From a virus: a stretch of DNA of 64,000 nt. The DNA is taken from IMG/VR virus record IMGVR_UViG_3300047321_000238, positions 112,297-176,296 of that record. The stretch is one strand, 5' to 3'. This document shows, piece after piece, positions 6,401 through 14,215 of the stretch; within the stretch, counting starts at the first letter, position 1, and each line of letters starts with the position of its first letter. The translations under genes were made by a program, and so were the position numbers. The notes under the pieces were generated by a model. It was not told the DNA's origin and made no database searches. It was given only the letters and a program-made list of their open reading frames with translations.

Positions 6401-6574
6401 TGAAAAATCACCGAGAAATAAGCCTGATTATGCCAATTAGTTCGTCACCTCTAGTTGAAGGTTCATTCTAATAGGTACGAGTTTGCTACGTTAAATGTTT
6501 GTAATCAGTAAAAGTTCTAAAATGTTATTATGAATTCGAATAGTAATGACGTGCTAGTGTGCACAGGTTGACTA
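6401..6574 (+). other. Array spacer
   Basis: No gene. Weak stems only (for example GTGC/GCAC and TGATTA/TAATCA). Nothing else recognised. Confidence 0.3.
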
Positions 6575-6640
6575 GTAACATGGAGAAGGCGGTCCATCTT
6601 CGATAGAAGACCAGGGGTTCGATTCCCTTTGTTATCGCCA
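6575..6640 (+). tRNA. Short tRNA-like gene with collapsed anticodon arm
   Basis: T-arm around TTCGATT, discriminator G and CCA (6638-6640) are present. Acceptor GTAACA pairs with TGTTATC apart from one bulged base. The anticodon arm is only TCTTC-GATA-GAAGA (6597-6610), a perfect 5-bp stem on a 4-nt loop, three bases short of a normal arm. It probably cannot decode. Confidence 0.5.
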
Positions 6641-6700
6641 CAAAACGGTAATAGTTTGGTACGGATTAGAGATTCGACTCCTCTACTCTCCACAAAATAT
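6641..6700 (+). pseudogene. tRNA 3'-half remnant
   Basis: A T-arm-like segment (AGAGATTCGACTCCTCT) followed by ACTCTCCACA resembles the 3' end of a tRNA, but no matching 5' half is found. Confidence 0.35.
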
Positions 6701-6792
6701 GTGGGTATGGTGAAATTGGCAGACACAGGCAAAAAGCGGCAACTCAGATGATATGCTCAGTTGTGTGAAGGTTCGAATCCTTCTACCCTACA
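6701..6792 (+). tRNA. tRNA-Leu-like gene, degenerate anticodon arm
   Basis: Leu-type D-region (GGTGAAATTGGCAGACA), a long variable arm (AACT...AGTT) and a good T-arm GAAGG/CCTTC. Acceptor GTGGGTA pairs with TACCCTAC with one bulged T. The anticodon region GGCAAAAAGC has only two or three pairs and no U33. CCA is not encoded. Confidence 0.5.
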
Positions 6793-6796
6793 TCAT

Positions 6797-6877
6797 GGGT
6801 TAATAGTTCAATTGGTTAGAATACCGTTTGCTTACAAACAACGGAGATGTAGGTTCGAGTCCTACAAGGGCCTGCCA
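6797..6877 (+). tRNA. tRNA with 11-nt anticodon loop (central TAC)
   Basis: Perfect anticodon stem CCGTT/AACGG encloses 11 bases (6829-6839). A standard 7-mer loop CTTACAA (anticodon TAC, Val) sits centred in it with two unpaired bases on each side. D-arm and T-arm (GTAGG/CCTAC) are good and GCCA is encoded, but the acceptor pairs poorly. Confidence 0.6.
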
Positions 6878-6891
6878 AATAAATATAATAT

Positions 6892-6960
6892 GGGCCGATA
6901 GCTCAGTGGCAGAGCATATGACTTTTACTCATATACGTGGGTTCGATTCCCAATAGCCTA
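6892..6960 (+). tRNA. tRNA-Lys (TTT), no encoded CCA
   Basis: D-arm GCTC/GAGC, anticodon stem TATGA/TCATA with loop CTTTTAC, T-loop TTCGATT. Acceptor GGGCCGA pairs imperfectly with ATAGCCT, including a C-A pair at position 5. The 3' end is approximate. Confidence 0.7.
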
Positions 6961-7133
6961 TAATAGTTATTATCACAATTATAAGAATCACAGAGTGGGT
7001 TCTTGGTATTTAGGAATGACGTCAAAGGTAATGCATGTTAGTGGGACGTTGAAGGGTGCTCGTAACTTTAGCTAAGTTAGGAAGAGCATACCTAGTAGTT
7101 GTCTGAGGGTTGGCAATCACAAAAAAATAATAT
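6961..7133 (+). other. Array spacer with bipartite hairpin
   Basis: No gene. TGCTC/GAGCA enclosing TAACTT/AAGTTA forms a good hairpin near 7063-7090. Confidence 0.4.
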
Positions 7134-7204
7134 GAGTTTGTAGCTCAGTGGTAGAGCATAGGAATTTTAATCCTAGACATAGGTTCGATTCCTGTCATAG
7201 CTCA
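7134..7204 (+). tRNA. Second tRNA-Lys (TTT), no encoded CCA
   Basis: Anticodon stem TAGGA/TCCTA perfect with loop ATTTTAA, T-loop TTCGATT. Acceptor GAGTTTG pairs with CATAGCTC through seven pairs and one bulged T, like the Leu-like gene at 6701. Confidence 0.7.
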
Positions 7205-7573
7205 AAAACAAAAGGACATTAATCATGAGGAGGTAAATAGGTCTTATGATTTAAATTTTTGGAGTTATAATTGAGGGAATATAAATAGCCAAAAACCCGT
7301 TTCTCCTTAGTGCCTATTTGCTAATGCGAGAAGGTTATAACTTGTGAGTATAGAAAGTCCTCTATACTTGATAATGAGAATAGTTGCCCGTATTCCCTTG
7401 TGGTTAAGACAATTATTCAATAGTTCGTGAGGCTACCAGTCTGGCAACAGATGAGAGTTTGTGGTAATCTCGAAACCACCAAATCGACAAGTGAGTGAAA
7501 AGCTCACAAAAAAAATCCTAATTCTCTTCTAATCGAAAGAGCAAGTTTTAGTATGCTTGCTCTTTTATATTAT
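7205..7573 (+). other. 369-base spacer, no gene, several stems
   Basis: AGTATAGA/TCTATACT, a GTGGT/ACCAC stem, GTGAG/CTCAC and AAAGAGCAAG/CTTGCTCTTT (7536-7545 with 7556-7565) are visible. The motif GTGGTAAT also occurs in the 3936-4279 spacer. The last hairpin, with a few T after it, may be a weak terminator or a spacer hairpin for the last tRNA. Confidence 0.4.
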
Positions 7574-7656
7574 GCCGATATAGTTCAAGGTGAGCACTAA
7601 GGGAGCTCCGCTAACGTGGCTTAGAAGTGTAGGTTCGATTCCTATAGTCGGCACCA
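7574..7656 (+). tRNA. tRNA with 18-nt anticodon loop
   Basis: Acceptor GCCGATA/AGTCGGC, T-arm GTAGG/CCTAT and CCA are good and the D-arm is short. The anticodon stem CTAAG/CTTAG is perfect but encloses 18 bases (7602-7619). A centred 7-mer CCGCTAA would give GCT. Part of the loop can pair on itself (CCGC with GTGG). An insertion in the anticodon loop is the simplest reading. Confidence 0.65.
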
Positions 7657-8078
7657 TTGACATACTATTAATTTTATGGTAATGTCAAATATATAATATT
7701 AATTTGTTGCAAATACATAGTATATATTTCTTGAGTAAGATTAATGATAACGATTAATTTTGCTAGGTTAAAAGCCACATGTAAATATATACTTTGTGTT
7801 TTTAATAACATTATCAAAAAAAATAAATTATTAAGAGTAAAGTATTTTTATATGATTAGTGTTGACTTATTTGTAAACTAATAACATGAGTGATGAGAAG
7901 AGAGCGGCTGTACCCCGTCTCTCTTTTTATTATGCAAAAACTAAGTATTTTTAATTACAATTGGTAGCTTACTGTAAAAAGAGGTTCCTATTTTGTTAAA
8001 TTAAAGGTAAAATAGAGGTAATATTAAAATGTTACTTGTATTTTAACTTTAAATTAAAAAGCAAAGGAGAAAATTAAT
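7657..8078 (+). promoter_or_regulatory. 422-base intergenic region: trailer hairpin, possible promoter, terminator
   Basis: Directly after the last tRNA TTGACAT/ATGTCAA (7657-7663 with 7682-7688) can form a hairpin; the same bases also read as TTGACA, 17 bp, TAATGT. A terminator-like hairpin AGAGAG-CGG with CCCCG-TCTCTCT then T5 spans about 7898-7929. Near 7987-8017 CCTATTTT/AAAATAG could be a regulatory hairpin for the next gene. Confidence 0.45.
7895..7930 (+). terminator. Intrinsic terminator
   Basis: GC-containing hairpin (AGAGAGCGG against CCCCGTCTCTCT) followed by TTTTTATT. Separates the tRNA array from the peptidoglycan hydrolase gene. Confidence 0.65.
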
Positions 8079-8879
8079 ATGATTAAAAAAACAATAGCAA
8101 TTCTATTAATGATTGTTGTAACAATACCATCATTGAAAACAAATGCTACTGTTTTAGTACCTGAGCAAAACAGTACAACAACAATTAAAGTTGAGGACAA
8201 ATTATTAAATCCTACAAGTTATCAGTACCTTACAGTGACAGATTTCAGATTGAAGAATTTTATTGAAATTGTCGAAGAAGCGAAAAAACTAAAAGAGGAG
8301 ATAAAAGCAGCACAAGAAAAACAAGCAGCAATAGATAAAGCAAGACAAGCCGTAATCGATGACAATAGTAGAAAGAATAATGTTCATGTTTATCAAGAAA
8401 ATCTTACTAGTGTGTCAGGAATTACAGTAGAAGAATTAAATCAAGTATTTTATAAAATTGGAAAACCAAAAATGGCAAAGTATTCTCAAGCATTTATTGA
8501 TGCAGAGAAACAATACGGAGTCAATGCACTATTTATAGCTTCAATAGTTGCACAAGAATCTGGCTGGGCCACCAAAGCTGGTGGAACTAATGGTACTAAC
8601 TTAACTGGGCATGCAGTATATAATGCTCAAGCGACAGGAACTACTTTCAATTCAGGTTATGAAGGTATACTAGAAACCGCAAGACTATTAAAAGAAGATT
8701 ACTTGACATCAAGTGGAAAATATTTTAATGGATATAGCGTAGAAGATGTAAATCTACATTATTGTTTATTACAAGATATGAAGACTACTGATTATAAATG
8801 GTCGGTAGCTATTACAAATATAGAAAATACTTTTGAAAAAGTTTATCAACACGATGTAAAAACATTAGAACAAATCTAA
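8079..8879 (+). CDS. Secreted peptidoglycan hydrolase (glucosaminidase-like)
   Basis: The 266-residue product starts with a signal peptide (KKTIAILLMIVVTIPSL, cleavage near residue 24). A charged helical linker around residues 68-90 follows, then a lysozyme-fold domain from about residue 125 (YGVNALFIASIVAQESGW), in which the Glu of QESGW is the expected catalytic acid of glucosaminidase-type enzymes. AAAGGAG precedes the ATG. Unlike the endolysin at 40449 it carries an export signal and no cell-wall repeats, so it may act from outside or be stored in the envelope. Confidence 0.8.
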   Translation: MIKKTIAILLMIVVTIPSLKTNATVLVPEQNSTTTIKVEDKLLNPTSYQYLTVTDFRLKNFIEIVEEAKKLKEEIKAAQEKQAAIDKARQAVIDDNSRKNNVHVYQENLTSVSGITVEELNQVFYKIGKPKMAKYSQAFIDAEKQYGVNALFIASIVAQESGWATKAGGTNGTNLTGHAVYNAQATGTTFNSGYEGILETARLLKEDYLTSSGKYFNGYSVEDVNLHYCLLQDMKTTDYKWSVAITNIENTFEKVYQHDVKTLEQI

Positions 8880-8904
8880 TACAACAATATCTGATGGAGG
8901 ATTT

Positions 8905-9573
8905 ATGGCAAAAGAAATCAAAGAAAAACAGATTGATTTTATAATAGACGATATAATGACTTCAGAACAAGTTGCCAATTATTATGAAGTTGGAATAGAT
9001 GCAATTCAAATTATGATTACTAGACATAGAAAAGAATTCGATAAAAGTGGACTAAAAGTTCTTAAATCAAATGAACTAAAAGAATTTAAGAAAAACTTAC
9101 AAAATAAATCTATTGTTGAAAAATTAAAGTTTGTATCTAAATTAACAATATTAAATTATGATTCGATATTGTTAACAGCATTTTATCTTCAAAATAATCA
9201 TGTAGCAAATAAAGTTAAAATAGAAATATTGAAAGTCAATTCAGAACTATATAAATATTATGAAGATATAACAATATCTAAAGGATACAAAAAAAGATTT
9301 GAAAAGGGTTTTGAAGAAGTTATATATCCATTATTTAATAAGCATAACAAGATAGAAAAACAAGTTCAATGTGGCAAATATTTTATAGATTTTGTTATCA
9401 ATGATAAGATAGCTATTGAAATAGATGAAAATGGTCATAAAGACTATGATGTTCTAAATGAAATAAAAAGAGAAAGAGCCATAAAAGCAAAAGGATATAA
9501 GCTATTAAGATTCAATCCAGAAGAACAAGATTGCCTGGAATTCATAGGTGAAATTATTGAGTTGTTAAAATAG
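8905..9573 (+). CDS. DNA-binding domain fused to DUF559/Vsr-like nuclease
   Basis: 222 residues. The N-terminal 75 residues (MTSEQVANYYEVG, LKEFKKNLQN) match the start of the next gene's product and look like a phage anti-repressor type DNA-binding domain. The C-terminus (CGKYFIDFVI, AIEIDENGH, ERAIKAKGYKLLRF) has the DUF559 pattern of a very-short-patch-repair-like endonuclease, with Asp and Glu residues for metal binding. Either host-DNA attack or a selfish nuclease role is possible. Confidence 0.7.
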   Translation: MAKEIKEKQIDFIIDDIMTSEQVANYYEVGIDAIQIMITRHRKEFDKSGLKVLKSNELKEFKKNLQNKSIVEKLKFVSKLTILNYDSILLTAFYLQNNHVANKVKIEILKVNSELYKYYEDITISKGYKKRFEKGFEEVIYPLFNKHNKIEKQVQCGKYFIDFVINDKIAIEIDENGHKDYDVLNEIKRERAIKAKGYKLLRFNPEEQDCLEFIGEIIELLK

Positions 9574-9624
9574 CATTTCAATATTTACAATATATAAATA
9601 ATATAAATCAAGGGGGAAAATATC

Positions 9625-10788
9625 ATGAAAAACGCAAAAATGATTAATTTAGTAGAGGACAAACAAGCAAGGGAAGGTTTAATCGCTCGTACAGAGGTAT
9701 TAGATAGAGTAAAGGTTATACCTTACTTAACATCTGATTTAGTAATTGATACAAAAACCGTATCAGATTATTATGGAGTTGGGAAAAAAGCAATTGATTC
9801 ATTATTAATAAGACATAAAGATGAATTAGAATTAAACGGTCTAACAATCCTTAAGGGAGATGAATTAAAAGAGTTTAAGACTCACCTTCAAAATGAAGGC
9901 GACTCCGTAAGATTAAAAAGAGTAGCTACTTTGGCTTTATTTACAAAAAGAGCTTTATTAAATGTTGGTATGTTATTAACTGATTCAGAAGTTGCTGAAA
10001 AAGTAAGAGATTATCTTTTAAATATTGAAGAAAATTCTACTGATGAACAAAAAACAGCAGCAGCAGATGAAACTATTAAGAAAGCTACAATGACTAAAGA
10101 AGAATTAAAAGAACACAATGCTAAGAAATTATTAAACAAGCAACACAGAGAAAAAAGTAAATTAGTTAAAATACAAGCAACAATAGATAGATGTACTCTT
10201 TATGGAATTCCTAAAGAAGAGGCTAGTTTCTTAGTTCAAAAAGCATTAGCTGAAGGTGTAAAAGTAGAAACAGTTATACTTGGACAAGTAGAAAAGAATA
10301 AAGAATTAGCTGTTAATGTTAATAGAGGCATTGTAAGAGAGAAGATTGATTATGTTGCAAATAATTGTTATGATGGCGATTATGAAATAGTATATCATTT
10401 AATGTCTGAAAAAATGAGATTTGAAATAGGATTTAATATGAGAGCTCATAGAAGTAGACTTAAAGCTGCTAATGAAAAGAGAGTTGCTAAAGGAGAAAAG
10501 AAGTTAGATGTTCCATCTTATTTAGACATCATCGTTGAATACAATGCTTTTGCATCAGCAGATAAAGTAATAAATGCATTGATTGATGAAAAGGACGAGA
10601 TGAAAGTTAAAGTAGCGGAAATGAGAGCAGAGAAAATAGAAGCTGAAAAAGCTGAAAAAGCTAAAATAGCAAAAGCAAAGGCTAAAGCTGAAGAAGCTAA
10701 AACTATTAAAGTAACTTATGTAGAACCAAAACCTACTGGAAAAGCTTCTCAAAAACCAAAGAATCCTAAGAAAGATTTTACATTTTAA
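9625..10788 (+). CDS. DNA-binding-domain protein with helical C-terminus
   Basis: 387 residues; GGGGG-type ribosome site. Residues 45-105 (DTKTVSDYYGVGKKAI, LKEFKTHLQNEG) are paralogous to the N-terminus of the upstream nuclease. The middle is helical and charged. The C-terminal roughly 70 residues are Ala/Lys/Glu repeats (EKAEKAKIAKAKAKAEEA) typical of a coiled coil or flexible linker. Probably a DNA-binding regulator or structural DNA protein. The shared domain suggests a partner relation to the upstream nuclease. Confidence 0.65.
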   Translation: MKNAKMINLVEDKQAREGLIARTEVLDRVKVIPYLTSDLVIDTKTVSDYYGVGKKAIDSLLIRHKDELELNGLTILKGDELKEFKTHLQNEGDSVRLKRVATLALFTKRALLNVGMLLTDSEVAEKVRDYLLNIEENSTDEQKTAAADETIKKATMTKEELKEHNAKKLLNKQHREKSKLVKIQATIDRCTLYGIPKEEASFLVQKALAEGVKVETVILGQVEKNKELAVNVNRGIVREKIDYVANNCYDGDYEIVYHLMSEKMRFEIGFNMRAHRSRLKAANEKRVAKGEKKLDVPSYLDIIVEYNAFASADKVINALIDEKDEMKVKVAEMRAEKIEAEKAEKAKIAKAKAKAEEAKTIKVTYVEPKPTGKASQKPKNPKKDFTF

Positions 10789-10805
10789 ATAAAAGGTATA
10801 AGACT

Positions 10806-10848
10806 CTCTTTCTTAAGTAATGTATATTGAAATTTACTTAAGAAAGAG
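10806..10848 (+). promoter_or_regulatory. 15-bp hairpin holding the ribosome site of the protease gene
   Basis: Arms 10806-10820 and 10834-10848 are perfectly complementary around a 13-nt loop. The 3' arm carries AAGAAAGAG, the only ribosome-site candidate for ATG 10860. It may be a translation switch or a terminator with an imperfect T tail. Confidence 0.65.
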
Positions 10849-10859
10849 GGTTCTTTATT

Positions 10860-11579
10860 ATGATTTATAATTTAAGAAAACAAAAAGAAGACGAAAGGGA
10901 TTTCATGCTTTCAGCTATTGTGGCTCCGCAAGCAAAATTACCTAAGTCGGTTGACTTAAGAAGTCAATGTCCACCAATTTTTGATCAAGGGCAATTAGGC
11001 TCATGTTCAGCTAATGCAGGATGTGCTAGTATTGCTACATTGCTCAAAAAACCAACCCTTACACTTTCTAGATTATATATGTATTATAGAGAAAGAGAAA
11101 AGGAAGGTACAATTTCACAAGACAGTGGTGCTCAAATGAGAGATATATGTAAAGTTGCAGCTGTAGGTGTATGTGAAGAAAAATACATGCCTTATGTAAT
11201 TGCTGACTTTGCTAAGATTCCATCAACTGAAGCTACTGCAAATGCTGTAAACTACAAAGCAAATGGTTATCATGCAGTTAGAACATTAAATGAAATTAAA
11301 CAAGTTTTAGCTTTAGGTTCAACAGTTCTTACTGGTATGCAAGTCTTTGAAAGTTTTGAATCAGCAACTGTTGCAAAAACAGGAGTAGTTCCAATGCCAA
11401 AATCTAACGAACAAAACTTAGGCGGACATGCTGTAGAGTTCGTAGGTTATGAAGATGCTAAGAAAAGACTTATTGTAAGAAATTCTTGGGGAACTGCATG
11501 GGGAGATAAGGGATATTTCTATATGCCTTACGACTTCATAACACAAGGATTCGCATTCGATTTTTGGGTGCTAGTTTAA
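10860..11579 (+). CDS. Papain-like (C1A) cysteine peptidase
   Basis: 239 residues without signal peptide. The active-site signatures are complete: DQGQLGSCSANA (oxyanion Gln and nucleophile Cys, about residues 44-52), GGHAVEFVGY (catalytic His) and VRNSWGTAWGDKGYF (catalytic Asn). The enzyme lacks a long inhibitory propeptide, so it should be active or controlled by other means. Likely cytoplasmic; targets unknown (host proteins or virion maturation). A terminator follows it. Confidence 0.88.
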   Translation: MIYNLRKQKEDERDFMLSAIVAPQAKLPKSVDLRSQCPPIFDQGQLGSCSANAGCASIATLLKKPTLTLSRLYMYYREREKEGTISQDSGAQMRDICKVAAVGVCEEKYMPYVIADFAKIPSTEATANAVNYKANGYHAVRTLNEIKQVLALGSTVLTGMQVFESFESATVAKTGVVPMPKSNEQNLGGHAVEFVGYEDAKKRLIVRNSWGTAWGDKGYFYMPYDFITQGFAFDFWVLV

Positions 11580-11600
11580 AATTGAATAGAGAATGATTCT

Positions 11601-11632
11601 AAAACCCTACATGTTAATTCGTGTAGGGTTTT
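11601..11632 (+). terminator. Intrinsic terminator, probably bidirectional
   Basis: Perfect 11-bp stem AAAACCCTACA/TGTAGGGTTTT with a 10-nt loop, A-run on one side and T-run on the other. Confidence 0.85.
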
Positions 11633-11705
11633 AATATTATTCTTTTATAGAATAAATATAAAATAAATGATAGAATATAAACATATAAAACAAGGAGGAA
11701 ACATA

Positions 11706-12305
11706 ATGAATACAAGCAATTTAGTGCCAATGGTTATAGAAAGAGAAGGTAACTCTGAAAGGGCAATGGATTTAATCAGTAGAATGATGAAAGACAGGAT
11801 TATATTTCTTAATGGAGAAGTAAATGATATGTCAGCAAATCTATTAGTATCACAACTAATATTTTTAGAAGCAGATAGCCCAAACCAACCAATAACAATG
11901 TATATCAACAGTCCAGGTGGTTCAGTTACTGCAGGACTTGCAATCAAAAATACAATGCATTACGTAAAAAGTCCAGTATGGACAGTAGGAATGGGAATGT
12001 GTGCCTCTATGGGAGCATTCTTACTAGCGTCAGGGGAGCCAGGACATAGATCGGTATTGCCAGATACAACGGTAATGATACATCAAGTATTAGGTGGTGC
12101 AGAAGGACAAGTTACCGATATGAAATTAAGAGTAGAATTTGCAGAAAGTCTTAAGATTAAATTAAATAAATACCTTTCACAATATACACAAGGAAAAGTA
12201 GACTATGATACAATGGTAGCTCTGTGTGAAAGAGATAATTTTTTAACAGCTGAAAAAGCGTTAGAATTAGGATTAATAGATGAAATAGTAGAAAAACAAG
12301 TATAA
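11706..12305 (+). CDS. clpP: ClpP-like ATP-dependent protease subunit
   Basis: 199 residues from ATG 11706, chosen for AAGGAGG upstream. The catalytic triad is recognisable: Ser101 in MCASMGAF, His126 in MIHQ, Asp177 in ERDNF. The oxyanion motif SPGGSV (69-74) and family length fit a full ClpP of the tetradecamer type. Its stop is 15 bases before clpX, so both subunits are made together. The phage may build its own ClpXP, or mixed complexes with host subunits. Confidence 0.93.
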   Translation: MNTSNLVPMVIEREGNSERAMDLISRMMKDRIIFLNGEVNDMSANLLVSQLIFLEADSPNQPITMYINSPGGSVTAGLAIKNTMHYVKSPVWTVGMGMCASMGAFLLASGEPGHRSVLPDTTVMIHQVLGGAEGQVTDMKLRVEFAESLKIKLNKYLSQYTQGKVDYDTMVALCERDNFLTAEKALELGLIDEIVEKQV

Positions 12306-12320
12306 GAGGAGGCATAACTA

Positions 12321-13577
12321 ATGAGTAATGAAAAGAAAATTTGTGGATTTTGTGGCAAAACAGAAGGAGCAATGATAAGAGGAGTTTCTAGTTTTATATG
12401 CTTCGATTGTTTAGGGATTTGTAATGAAAAAATCAAAGGCGTAAAATCTAAAGGAAAACAATTAAAGCTTATAGCTAATTTAAAGCCATCAGCTATTAAA
12501 AATATGTTAAACGAGTACGTAATTGATCAAGATATTGCTAAGGAAAAATTAGCAGTAGCTATTTATAATCATTATAAGATGAATAAGTACTTTGATGAAC
12601 ATGATGGCAATCCACCAATCGAGATTGAAAAATCTAATGTAATTTTACTAGGTCCAACAGGTTCAGGTAAAACACATATAGTTAAGACATTAGCAAAAGA
12701 ATTAGGGATTCCACTTGGAATTGCAGATGCTACTGGATTAACTGAAGCAGGATACGTTGGAGAAGACGTTGAAAATTGTATAAGAAAGTTAATTGAAAAT
12801 GCAGATGGAGACGTAGAAAAAGCAGCTAGAGGAATAATCTATATAGATGAAATCGATAAGATTTGCCGTAAAGGTGAAAATGTCTCTGTTTCAAGAGACG
12901 TATCTGGAGAAGGAGTTCAACAAGCTCTATTAAAATTAGTTGAAGGTACGATTGCAGAAGTTCCACCAAAGGGAGGAAGAAAGCATCCAGATCAAGAATG
13001 TATTAAGATTGATACATCAAGAATACTATTTATAGTAGGAGGATCTTTTGAAGGTATAGAAAAAACTATAGCTAAAAGAAAACAAGGTAAATCTACTATG
13101 GGATTTGGTTCTAAAATAGTAGATACAAAGAAAGCTGAATTTAATGAATACATCCACGATGTAGTTGTTGATGATATAAAGAAGTTTGGAATGTTACCTG
13201 AATTCTTAGGAAGATTCCCTGTTATAGCTACACTGAATGAATTGAATGAAGAAGCTTTAATTAAAATATTAACCGAGCCAAAAAATTCTTTAGTTAAGCA
13301 ATATACAGAACTATTAAAGATGGATTCAATCGATCTTATTATTGAACCTGGAGCACTTGCAGCAATAGCACATAAAGCTATTGAAAGAAAAACTGGTGCA
13401 AGAAGTTTAAGAGCAATAGTAGATGAAAAATTACTAGACTACATGTACAAGTTGCCAGATGATGAGTTGGCAGACACGATTACTATAACAAAAGAAGTAA
13501 TTGAAGAAAATGCAGAAGCTGTTATAACTCATAGAGAACCAACACCAGAAGAAGAAATTGAACAAATAGCAGAATAA
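12321..13577 (+). CDS. clpX: ClpX-like unfoldase
   Basis: 418 residues. N-terminal C4 zinc domain (Cys 8, 11, 27, 30), AAA+ core with Walker A GPTGSGKT (111-118), pore loop GYVGED, Walker B IIYIDEID, and an MGFG loop where host ClpX has the ClpP-docking IGF loop. A conserved C-terminal small domain (KTGARSLR) is present. All functional elements look intact. Pairing with clpP suggests regulated breakdown of chosen host or phage proteins. Confidence 0.93.
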   Translation: MSNEKKICGFCGKTEGAMIRGVSSFICFDCLGICNEKIKGVKSKGKQLKLIANLKPSAIKNMLNEYVIDQDIAKEKLAVAIYNHYKMNKYFDEHDGNPPIEIEKSNVILLGPTGSGKTHIVKTLAKELGIPLGIADATGLTEAGYVGEDVENCIRKLIENADGDVEKAARGIIYIDEIDKICRKGENVSVSRDVSGEGVQQALLKLVEGTIAEVPPKGGRKHPDQECIKIDTSRILFIVGGSFEGIEKTIAKRKQGKSTMGFGSKIVDTKKAEFNEYIHDVVVDDIKKFGMLPEFLGRFPVIATLNELNEEALIKILTEPKNSLVKQYTELLKMDSIDLIIEPGALAAIAHKAIERKTGARSLRAIVDEKLLDYMYKLPDDELADTITITKEVIEENAEAVITHREPTPEEEIEQIAE

Positions 13578-13631
13578 AAATTATCAAAATATAAAAATAA
13601 TAATATGAAGAAATTCGAGGAGGAATTAACA

Positions 13632-14204
13632 ATGAATAAATTATCACAAAACTTTTACAACATGATGCAAGAAGGATACAAAATGGCGAAAGGAATTACT
13701 GACGTTAAAGACAGAGCTTTGGTTTTAGCAGAACTTGCTAAAGCTATAGCTATGACAGGATTAGTTGAAGATACAGCAGTATCAGAAGATGCAGCAGAAG
13801 CAACAGAAACTAAAACAGTAGCTAAAACTGAAAATAAGAAAGCAACAGCAACCGCTAACACAAAGAAAGATTCATTAAAAGCTGATGCAGGAAAAGGAGC
13901 AGCTCCTGCTAAAGAAGTAGTAGAAGAAAAAATTCCTGAAGAAGAAGAAGTTCCAGTTGATGAAACTGTAGTAGCAGACGAAGTTGCCATTGATGAAGAA
14001 TGGACAGAAGAAATGACTACAGCTAAAGCAGAAGCCTTAGAAACACTTAAAGCTTACACTGATGCTTGGGGTGAAGACTATGTATATATTGATTGTGTAA
14101 ACGCATGGTCAGAAGGAGCATTTAGTGGAGCTGATAACATTAGACCAACTAATATAGATGGCTTCATTACTTACTTAGTACAAATTTCTAACCAAGCAGA
14201 ATAA
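13632..14204 (+). CDS. Acidic low-complexity protein with folded C-terminus
   Basis: 190 residues; ATG 13632 chosen over an in-frame ATG at 13605 because GAGGAGGAA lies just before it. Residues 1-45 are helical, 50-125 an Ala/Glu/Lys/Thr-rich disordered linker, and the last 60 residues (AYTDAWGEDYVYIDCVNAW) a compact unknown domain. The gene follows clpX without terminator, so a substrate or adaptor role is possible, but nothing proves it. Confidence 0.6.
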   Translation: MNKLSQNFYNMMQEGYKMAKGITDVKDRALVLAELAKAIAMTGLVEDTAVSEDAAEATETKTVAKTENKKATATANTKKDSLKADAGKGAAPAKEVVEEKIPEEEEVPVDETVVADEVAIDEEWTEEMTTAKAEALETLKAYTDAWGEDYVYIDCVNAWSEGAFSGADNIRPTNIDGFITYLVQISNQAE

Positions 14205-14215
14205 TTTAAATATAC

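Noticed and set aside
6517-6732. 71-codon minus-strand frame
   Set aside because: Covers the tRNA-like gene at 6575 and part of the Leu-like gene; no ribosome site.
2584-7573. HDV-like, hammerhead or group I intron elements in the tRNA spacers
   Set aside because: Stems are plentiful but I could not place the catalytic core motifs of these ribozyme families by eye; a covariance search is needed.
2791-7656. Stop-codon reassignment with suppressor tRNAs
   Set aside because: Genes end with ordinary TAA, TAG and TGA at family-consistent lengths, and no normal-loop tRNA has a CTA, TTA or TCA anticodon.
13655-13990. 111-codon minus-strand frame
   Set aside because: Shadow of the Ala/Glu/Lys-rich linker of the gene at 13632; no ribosome site or promoter.
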